10,730 bases of DNA from an uncultured Bacilli bacterium. Its GTDB lineage: Bacteria; Bacillota_I; Bacilli_A; RF39; UBA660. Below the pieces are notes generated by a model, which had not been told where the DNA came from, did not search any database, and saw only the letters and a list, made by a program, of their open reading frames with translations. Both the position numbers and the translations under genes were made by a program. The stretch spans positions 1 to 10,730 of the forward strand of contig CANQCH010000027.1 of NCBI GenBank assembly GCA_947589165.1. The letters are read 5' to 3'. Positions 5,951-10,730 of the stretch are shown piece by piece; position 1 is the stretch's first letter, and every line of letters begins with the position of its first letter.

Positions 5951-7252
5951 ATGGAAGAAATGGAAAAATTGCTAAAATTAAAAGAATATAAAATATTAAA
6001 AATAGAAGAAAGGAAGGAAGAAGATAAGATGAAAAAAATTATTTATATAGAAAGTAAAAAACGAAAAGAAAAATGTCCAATATGTGGGGAATATACCAAA
6101 AGTATTCATGATAAATTAAAACCAATGGAAATAAAATATTTAAAAATATTGGAACAAGAAACAAAAATAAATATAATAAAGAAAAGATTTGTATGTCATA
6201 AATGTAATAAGAAATTTACAGAAAAATTAACATTGAATGAAAAAGGAAAAACAATATCAACACAATTAGAACAAAAGATATTAAAAGATTTATTAAATTA
6301 TAATTTATCACTAAAATACATAGCAGAAAGCAATGGTGTGTCGTCAGGAACGGTAAGGAATATATTAGAAAATGCAATGAATGAATACCCTAAATATTTA
6401 AAAAATTTACCAAAAGTAATATCATTTGACGAATTTAAAGCAGATACAAAAGAAGGAAAATATGCATTTATAATAAATGATCCAATGCATAGAAAAGTAT
6501 TAGATATATTACCCAAAAGAAAAAAAGAATATCTAATTCAGTATTTTACAAAAACTGAAAATAGACATTCTGTGGAGTTCGTCATAAGCGATATGTACGA
6601 ACCATATCTACTAGTACAGCAAATAATGTTTCCGAAAGCAAAGTACATAGTAGATAGATTTCATTATACACGATATATAATGGATGCGCTAGACAAAATA
6701 AGAATAAGATTACAAAAAGAATATGGATATAATTCAAAAGAATATAGAATGTTAAAAAATAAAAAGAATGTAGCTTTATTAAGAAAGTATAGTAATGATG
6801 TAGAATGGTATACATATACCCAAAGATATAAAAATGGCCATATGGTAGATATATTAAAATATGATTTAAGAGAGCAATTATTAGCAATAAATGAAGAGTT
6901 ACATAAGGGATATATATTAAAAGAATTATTTATGGATGTATTACATACAACAACATATGAATATGCTGAAAGTGAAATAAAAGAATGGATAAGTACAGTA
7001 AAAAATTATGGAATAAAAGAAATGGAAGAAGCAGCTGAAACAATAAAAAATTGGTTACCATACATAGTAAACTCATTTATAGATAAGAGATTTTCAAATG
7101 GATATACAGAAGGAGTAAATAATAAAATAAAAGTAATAAAAAGAATAGGATTTGGATATAAAAATTTTAAATTTTTTCGGTTAAGAATAATGTACATATT
7201 GAATGGAAGATTAAGTGGAATAACTAAAAAAGATAGAAATCAAAAAAATTAA
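5951..7252 (+). CDS. ISL3-family DDE transposase
   Basis: This 433-aa intact transposase catalyses cut and strand transfer of the surrounding IS. Seen in order: N-terminal zinc-binding motif with CPIC (42-45) and CHKC (82-85); a helix-turn-helix (about 112-140, core IAESNGVSSGTVRNIL); the DDE catalytic domain with likely Asp160 (ISFDEFKAD), Asp214 (VISDMYEPY) and Glu387 (GYTEGVNNKIKVIKRIGFGY), typical of the ISL3 family (DDE_Tnp_ISL3). An AGGAGGTG at 5938-5945 supports the start; an in-frame ATG at 6029 also has a purine-rich site upstream and could give a form lacking 26 residues. Codon use differs from the neighbours: isoleucine is mostly ATA and arginine mostly AGA, and the coding strand is very A-rich, which fits recent import. 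Confidence 0.97.
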   Translation: MEEMEKLLKLKEYKILKIEERKEEDKMKKIIYIESKKRKEKCPICGEYTKSIHDKLKPMEIKYLKILEQETKINIIKKRFVCHKCNKKFTEKLTLNEKGKTISTQLEQKILKDLLNYNLSLKYIAESNGVSSGTVRNILENAMNEYPKYLKNLPKVISFDEFKADTKEGKYAFIINDPMHRKVLDILPKRKKEYLIQYFTKTENRHSVEFVISDMYEPYLLVQQIMFPKAKYIVDRFHYTRYIMDALDKIRIRLQKEYGYNSKEYRMLKNKKNVALLRKYSNDVEWYTYTQRYKNGHMVDILKYDLREQLLAINEELHKGYILKELFMDVLHTTTYEYAESEIKEWISTVKNYGIKEMEEAAETIKNWLPYIVNSFIDKRFSNGYTEGVNNKIKVIKRIGFGYKNFKFFRLRIMYILNGRLSGITKKDRNQKN

Positions 7253-7303
7253 AAAAATAAGTGTTATTAGCGATAAAAAACATTAAAAAATTTTAAACAT
7301 CAA

Positions 7304-7328
7304 AAAATAAGGGGTAAGCCCTTATTTT
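7304..7328 (+). terminator. Intrinsic terminator after the transposase, IS right end
   Basis: A perfect 10-bp stem AAAATAAGGG (7304-7313) / CCCTTATTTT (7319-7328) with loop GTAAG. The arms are A/T-rich at the base, so it can work in either direction, ending the transposase message and blocking transcription from outside. Confidence 0.7.
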
Positions 7329-7350
7329 ATAATGCTTTGGTTAATTTTTG

Positions 7351-7374
7351 CTCCCCAGTAGATTATCTAGAGCC
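7351..7374 (-). repeat. Right terminal inverted repeat of the IS
   Basis: Its reverse complement matches the left end (5784-5807) at 21 of 24 positions, with 13 identical bases at the tip. Confidence 0.95.
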
Positions 7375-7382
7375 GAAAAATA
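7375..7382. repeat. Right target-site duplication of the IS (GAAAAATA)
   Basis: An exact copy of 5776-5783. Joining the sequence up to 5783 to 7383 onward reconstructs the empty site and gives the surface-protein gene a TAA stop. Confidence 0.95.
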
Positions 7383-7410
7383 AAGATTGAAAAACATCTT
7401 TATTTTTTTT
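7376..7410. terminator. Bidirectional terminator between convergent genes, interrupted on its left side by the IS
   Basis: A 12-bp perfect stem AAAAATAAAGAT (7376-7387) / ATCTTTATTTTT (7396-7407) with loop TGAAAAAC and flanking A/T runs. The TAA stop of the short-chain dehydrogenase lies in the right arm (7400-7402). In the pre-insertion sequence the TAA stop of the surface-protein gene lay in the left arm, so one hairpin served both genes. The right duplication copy restores the whole stem, so the dehydrogenase keeps its terminator. Confidence 0.8.
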
Positions 7411-8158
7411 GGGTTTTGCGATATTGAATATGATAAGTAATTATTAAGGCCCACCGATAAGGAATAAATCTTTGGCCCCATACGGCCAATTTCATTTTTA
7501 AGGTTGGAATAATAATTAACTTGTGTTGAAACATTTTTTTAATGGCATATTTGGCGACATAATCGGGACTAATTCCTTTAATGGTAAACTTGCCTTGGGC
7601 TACATGGTTAAAATTTGTATTCACTGGTCCTGGACAAAGGGCACTAATTTGGACATGGCTACTTTTTTGCCGAAGCTCTTCATTAATGGCCATCGTTAAT
7701 TTAGTAATATAATTTTTGGTGGCATAGTAAGTGGCCATGCGAGGTCCCGCCATAAAACCGGCACTACTACAAACATTTAAAATATAACCAGCATCTTTTT
7801 TAACAAAATCTTGTAAAAAAAGTTTAGTTAAAATATGATAGGCCCGAACATTTAAATCAATCATTTCTAATTCCCGATTTAAATCGGTTTTAGCAAATTC
7901 ACCAAATAAACCAAAGCCGGCATTATTGATTACCACATCAATGTTCATATTTTTTGTTTTTTCATATAACGCGTAGACATTACTTTCTTTAAGTAAATCG
8001 CACGGTATAATGGTAACCGGAACCGTTAAATTTTTTTTGATTTGTTCTAATTTTGTCTTTTCTTGACTAGTTAAAACTAACTCATAACCTAAAGTAGCTA
8101 AATAATAGGCAAAGGACCGACCAATGCCACTAGAAGCCCCAGTAATTAAAGCTTTCAT
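7400..8158 (-). CDS. Short-chain dehydrogenase/reductase, classical SDR type
   Basis: A 252-aa NAD(P)-dependent oxidoreductase of the classical SDR fold; the substrate is unknown. Seen: cofactor-binding GASSGIG (7-13) in a strand-turn-helix at the N-terminus, CDL (53-55), NNAG (78-81), Asn103 in DLNV, catalytic Ser131 (VCSSAG), the YxxxK pair Tyr144/Lys148, and the PGPVNT turn (176-181). The C-terminus ends in an aromatic, amphipathic stretch (about 222-246) that may touch the membrane, as in the YqjQ/DltE-like branch of SDRs. The ATG overlaps the TGA stop of the upstream pyrophosphatase gene (ATGA, 8155-8158), and its own ribosome site is weak (GGATG), so translation is probably coupled. The family is certain; the physiological reaction is not. 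Confidence 0.95.
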   Translation of the reverse strand: MKALITGASSGIGRSFAYYLATLGYELVLTSQEKTKLEQIKKNLTVPVTIIPCDLLKESNVYALYEKTKNMNIDVVINNAGFGLFGEFAKTDLNRELEMIDLNVRAYHILTKLFLQDFVKKDAGYILNVCSSAGFMAGPRMATYYATKNYITKLTMAINEELRQKSSHVQISALCPGPVNTNFNHVAQGKFTIKGISPDYVAKYAIKKMFQHKLIIIPTLKMKLAVWGQRFIPYRWALIITYHIQYRKTQKK

Positions 8159-9771
8159 CTATTATCATCCAATACCCCTAAAATGCTTGGTAAAAAGTCT
8201 TTCTTACGTGAAACCATTTTAGGAATAAAGGTCCCTTCTGTAATTTCTTTTAACCCAAAGGCTACTTTAATTAAGTTTTCACTATCAGCATTATATAAAA
8301 CATATGAACCTTTTTTAATAATATCGGTCACAAATAACGCGATAACGGCGTATTTTTCACTCATTGCATTTAAAGTATCAACATATTCGGTAAGATTATC
8401 TTTAATGTAATCAAAGTCCATTGTAATAACTTGGCCAATCCCCAAATTAACATTATCAACGGTATATGATTTGAAATCGCTTAAAATTACTTCTTTTGGA
8501 CTCATATCCGCAATAGAACTTGCAGCCTTTAACATTTCTAAACCATATTTATCAATATCAATTTTGGCAATGGAAGCTAATTTTACCGCTGCAAATTTAT
8601 CATCTTCGGTTGTTGTAGGTCCCGTTAGTAATAACGTATCAGAAAGGATCGCGGATAGTAAAATTCCTGCCATATTTTTAGGAATCGTTACTTTATTTTC
8701 CCCATATAGTTCATAAATCATGGTCGCCGTACAACCCACCGGTTTCGAACGGAAATTAATGGGAATATTCGTCCCAATCGCCCCTAAATTATGATGGTCA
8801 ATAATTTCCACAATATCAGCTTCTTCAATTCCATCAACTGATTGGGCAAAATTATTATGATCTACTAAAATAACTTTTTGTTTTTCGTAAGTATTAGGTC
8901 CTGTTAACCGAATTAAGCCTAAACATTCGCCGTTATTATTTACAACGGGATAGTTAGTATGGTTAATTTGGTGAGTCATATGTTTAAAATCAATAAAGCA
9001 ATCTTCATTATTAACCGTGATTGGTTCATGATTTGTATTAATACTCTTAATATAGTTAGCAAGTAATATTTTATTGGAAATTAAATAAGAACCTAAACTC
9101 GTTTCAATAATATTAATTTTATTTTTCTTGGCTTTACTTAATAATTCTTTATTAATGCCACTGTTAAAAGGTAAAATAATAAGTTTAACTTGGGAGTCTA
9201 TCGCATAATCTAAAATTCGATAACGATCGCCAACAATTAAAATATCATTTTTATTTAAAACTACCGTTTCATAAAAGGCTTTTGATTGCATTCCCACAAC
9301 CATGATTTTGCCCTCGATAATATCATCATATTTAGTAAGAACTTTGGCTTTTAACGTCGCAACAATATTATCTAAAGTTGTATTAATTAATTCTTTATCT
9401 CCATTAATTAAATAACGGGCAATTTCTTTTAAAGTAACATAACCAGTTAATTTGCGATTATCATCTACCAACGGAATGGCCGTAATATTATGTTTTTGCA
9501 TTAGGTTAAAGGCTTCATCAATCGAAGCATTTTCATTAATATAAGCCTTCCGATCATATTTAACTTTTTTAATCCGCACGCGCACATCATTTAAATAACT
9601 AGGCACATCTACATGAAAATAATCTAAAACAAATTTCGTTTCATTATTAATATTACCTAATATTTTAGGCAAACATTTTTCCCCTAATTCATTTTTTAAA
9701 TAAGCAAGCGCAATACTGGAACAAACACTATCAGTATCTGGATTTTTATGACCAAAGATAAAAGTTGGCAT
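8155..9771 (-). CDS. ppaC: Manganese-dependent inorganic pyrophosphatase, long CBS/DRTGG form
   Basis: A family II (DHH) inorganic pyrophosphatase, which hydrolyses PPi to two phosphates in the cytosol and so drives biosynthetic reactions. At 538 aa it is the long form, with a regulatory insert splitting the catalytic DHH domain. Seen: GHKNPDTDS (7-15, metal ligands His8, Asp12, Asp14); first CBS domain (about 60-123, with ITAIPLVDD); a DRTGG-type domain (about 135-240); second CBS domain (about 245-295, with NYPVVNNNGECLGLI); DHN (304-306); DHH (325-327); LLSAILSDT (371-379); and the DHHA2 substrate loop SRKKD (521-525), where the family usually has SRKKQ. CBS insert domains bind adenine nucleotides and modulate activity in characterised relatives. 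The start has AGAGGTG 5 bases upstream (9777-9783). It is co-translated with the SDR gene behind it. Confidence 0.96.
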   Translation of the reverse strand: MPTFIFGHKNPDTDSVCSSIALAYLKNELGEKCLPKILGNINNETKFVLDYFHVDVPSYLNDVRVRIKKVKYDRKAYINENASIDEAFNLMQKHNITAIPLVDDNRKLTGYVTLKEIARYLINGDKELINTTLDNIVATLKAKVLTKYDDIIEGKIMVVGMQSKAFYETVVLNKNDILIVGDRYRILDYAIDSQVKLIILPFNSGINKELLSKAKKNKINIIETSLGSYLISNKILLANYIKSINTNHEPITVNNEDCFIDFKHMTHQINHTNYPVVNNNGECLGLIRLTGPNTYEKQKVILVDHNNFAQSVDGIEEADIVEIIDHHNLGAIGTNIPINFRSKPVGCTATMIYELYGENKVTIPKNMAGILLSAILSDTLLLTGPTTTEDDKFAAVKLASIAKIDIDKYGLEMLKAASSIADMSPKEVILSDFKSYTVDNVNLGIGQVITMDFDYIKDNLTEYVDTLNAMSEKYAVIALFVTDIIKKGSYVLYNADSENLIKVAFGLKEITEGTFIPKMVSRKKDFLPSILGVLDDNR

Positions 9772-9776
9772 AATTT

Positions 9777-9799
9777 CACCTCTTATTTTTAAGATAACA
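9777..9799 (-). promoter_or_regulatory. Candidate extended -10 promoter and Shine-Dalgarno for the pyrophosphatase operon
   Basis: On the minus strand an extended -10 (TGT then TATCTT, hexamer 9791-9796) lies directly before AGAGGTG (9777-9783). A weak TTTTAA occupies the -35 position (9814-9819, spacer 17). The predicted leader is only about 13 nt, the same layout as in front of lgt. Confidence 0.45.
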
Positions 9800-9852
9800 C
9801 AAACTTGCCATTTTTAAAACAAAATTCAATTTTATTTGACATTTTAGACAAT

Positions 9853-9875
9853 AAAAAAAGCAATCGGATGATTGC
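9853..9875 (-). terminator. Intrinsic terminator after the DUF4282-like gene
   Basis: Stem GCAATC (9860-9865) / GATTGC (9870-9875) with a 4-base loop, followed on the minus strand by seven T residues (9853-9859). It separates the small membrane protein gene from the pyrophosphatase operon. A T-run on the other side (9877-9883) could also give plus-strand termination. Confidence 0.75.
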
Positions 9876-9892
9876 CTTTTTTTCAATGGTTA

Positions 9893-10288
9893 CTATTTTT
9901 TTAAAGATTTGTTAATATCGTTCGTATTTTTCCAAATCATTATTAAGATTAAGCTAGCTTCATAAACTAATCTTAAAATGACATTTCCAAGAACAATAGT
10001 TAAAATAAAACCTAAGAAATTTACGGCGATTAAAGCAAAAGAATATAAGGTAATAAAAATAGCTAAAACGATATAAGTAGTCTTTAGTAAATCTTCAATT
10101 AACATTTTGTGGAAATTGAAAAATTCTTTAAACCAAGCTAAAGCTTTATTTTCAACTTTCTTGTCAGGTTTAATAAATAAAAAATATAAAACTAAACCAC
10201 CAATAACGGCTAAAAATAAAGAAACAATTAACCAAACTCCTAAATTTTCGGCTGTATTATAACTACTACTATAATTTACGTTAACCAT
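9893..10288 (-). CDS. Small integral membrane protein, DUF4282-like
   Basis: A 131-aa hydrophobic protein. A short polar N-terminus (1-15, rich in Asn, Ser and Tyr) is followed by a first membrane span (about 17-39), a charged amphipathic stretch (41-66, WFKEFFNFHKMLIEDLLK), a second span (about 70-92) and a third (about 93-118), ending in a polar Lys/Asn tail. The order F..FHKML, two hydrophobic spans, then RLVYEASLILI (106-116) resembles the DUF4282 family, whose function is unknown; this rests on memory of the pattern. The start is clear: AAAGGAG (10296-10302) lies 7 bases upstream, and a good promoter and own terminator make it monocistronic. It is divergent from uvrB, with no sign of a functional link. 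Confidence 0.85.
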   Translation of the reverse strand: MVNVNYSSSYNTAENLGVWLIVSLFLAVIGGLVLYFLFIKPDKKVENKALAWFKEFFNFHKMLIEDLLKTTYIVLAIFITLYSFALIAVNFLGFILTIVLGNVILRLVYEASLILIMIWKNTNDINKSLKK

Positions 10289-10312
10289 GCTAAAACTCCT
10301 TTCTTAATAAAG

Positions 10313-10341
10313 ATTATACATTTTTTTTCGTTTTTTGACAA
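10313..10341 (-). promoter_or_regulatory. Promoter of the DUF4282-like gene
   Basis: Minus strand -35 TTGTCA (10336-10341), 17-base spacer, consensus -10 TATAAT (10313-10318). The predicted leader is about 18 nt. This is the best sigma-A match in the window apart from that at 4294. Confidence 0.7.
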
Positions 10342-10361
10342 ATATTAATTACAAAACATTA

Positions 10362-10390
10362 TTGTTTTATTGAAAGTTAAATGCTATGAT
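10362..10390 (+). promoter_or_regulatory. Promoter of uvrB
   Basis: -35 TTGTTT (10362-10367), 17-base spacer, -10 TATGAT (10385-10390) with an extended TGC just upstream. Transcription would start near 10397, about 36 bases before the ATG. A perfect TTGACA at 10335-10340 has no matching -10 on this strand; it overlaps the opposite-strand -35. Confidence 0.55.
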
Positions 10391-10400
10391 ATACGAAAAT

Positions 10401-10415
10401 AACAATTAAATTGTT
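10401..10415. repeat. Palindrome in the uvrB leader, possible operator
   Basis: AACAAT-TAA-ATTGTT is a perfect 6-bp inverted repeat with a 3-base centre, at about +5 to +19 of the predicted transcript and just before the Shine-Dalgarno (AGGGAGG, 10418-10424). The position suits a repressor site. It is not a canonical Gram-positive LexA box (GAAC-N4-GTTC), and I found no copy ahead of the uvrA operon. Confidence 0.4.
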
Positions 10416-10432
10416 CTAGGGAGGTTTAGATT

Positions 10433-10730
10433 ATGTTTGATTTAGTAAGTGAATATTCTCCTAGTGGCGACCAACCCAAAGCCATAAAAGAATTAGTTGA
10501 TGGTATAAAAGAGGGAAAAAAAGAACAAGTTTTACTGGGGGCTACGGGGACCGGTAAAACTTTTACAATTGCTAATGTCATTAAAGAAGTTAATAAACCG
10601 ACCCTGGTTTTAGCGCATAATAAAACTTTAGCTGGCCAACTTTATGCCGAATTAAAAGAGTTGTTTCCAAATAATCATGTTGAATATTTTGTTTCTTATT
10701 ACGATTATTTTCAACCAGAAGCTTATGTTC
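10433..10730 (+). CDS. uvrB: Excinuclease ABC subunit B (UvrB), 5' part only
   Basis: UvrB is the helicase-like subunit that receives damaged DNA from UvrA, verifies the lesion and recruits UvrC. Only 99 codons lie in the window. Seen: the typical UvrB opening MFDLVSEYSPSGDQPKAI (1-18), Walker A GATGTGKT (36-43), LVLAHNKTLAGQLY (58-71) and the start of the beta-hairpin region YFVSYYDYFQPEAYV (85-99). ATG at 10433 has AGGGAGG 8 bases upstream. It reads away from uvrA, with its own promoter. Identification is certain; the 3' end is outside. Confidence 0.98.
   Translation, partial: MFDLVSEYSPSGDQPKAIKELVDGIKEGKKEQVLLGATGTGKTFTIANVIKEVNKPTLVLAHNKTLAGQLYAELKELFPNNHVEYFVSYYDYFQPEAYV

Larger units (their letters stand above)
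5784..7374 (+). mobile_element. Complete ISL3-family insertion sequence, 1591 bp
   Basis: The element is bounded by 24-bp imperfect inverted repeats (21 of 24 identical) starting GGCTCTAGATAAT, and by a perfect 8-bp target duplication. It holds one intact transposase gene reading left to right, an intrinsic terminator just inside the left end, and another after the transposase. GG.TCT ends and 8-bp duplications are established ISL3 traits and match the transposase. Nothing is visibly degraded: reading frame, both ends and the duplication are intact, so the insertion looks recent and the element potentially active. No passenger gene is present. Confidence 0.96.

Noticed and set aside
6582..6887. 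Hydrophobic minus-strand open frame inside the transposase
   Set aside because: It is antisense to the catalytic domain of an intact transposase. Its hydrophobicity results from A-rich coding sequence read in reverse.
5784..7374. A composite or cargo-bearing transposon
   Set aside because: Only the transposase fits between the ends; there is no second IS copy or passenger gene in the window.
1..10730. Use of UGA as tryptophan (Mycoplasma-type code)
   Set aside because: The pyrophosphatase gene ends in TGA overlapping the next ATG, and tryptophans in Lgt, UvrA and the other genes are TGG.

Overview
The window comes from an AT-rich, low-GC Gram-positive-type bacterium, most likely an uncultured member of the Bacilli / Erysipelotrichia / RF39-like, Mollicutes-adjacent Bacillota. 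Three things point there: the protein sequences of UvrA, UvrB and Lgt, strong purine-rich Shine-Dalgarno sites, and a family II pyrophosphatase of the CBS/DRTGG long form. UGA ends at least one gene and tryptophans are TGG, so the standard bacterial code applies rather than the Mycoplasma code. This placement is inference from sequence character, not from a search.

Left block (minus strand): a hypothetical protein resembling DUF7666 (3645-4166) overlaps the start of uvrA (851-3652) by 8 bases. An intrinsic terminator follows uvrA, and then comes lgt (prolipoprotein diacylglyceryl transferase), which starts at a GTG at 782 and runs off the left edge. A divergent promoter region (about 4220-4325) separates this block from a plus-strand gene for a single-span, surface-anchored protein (4369-5784) with a long Asn/Ser/Thr linker and many cysteines. 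Its function is unknown.

Centre: a complete ISL3-type insertion sequence (5784-7374, 1591 bp) has 24-bp imperfect inverted repeats, one intact DDE transposase, intrinsic terminators at both ends, and a perfect 8-bp target duplication (GAAAAATA). It entered the stop codon of the surface-protein gene and the left arm of the terminator behind it. The first base of the IS turns the inferred TAA stop into TAG, so the encoded protein is unchanged.

Right block (minus strand): a gene for a four-domain Mn-dependent inorganic pyrophosphatase (8155-9771) is coupled by an ATGA overlap to a short-chain dehydrogenase gene (7400-8158). Upstream is a separately promoted small membrane protein resembling DUF4282 (9893-10288) with its own terminator. 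Divergent from it, at the right edge, is the start of uvrB (10433 onward).

Working together: UvrA and UvrB are partners in nucleotide excision repair, but here they lie about 6.8 kb apart in opposite orientations instead of forming a uvrBA operon. I see no tRNA, rRNA, CRISPR array, phage module or defence system, and no clear new multi-gene system. The best leads are the precise IS insertion with its 34-bp-spaced end repeats, the uvrA-coupled hypothetical gene, and the unrecognised surface protein.
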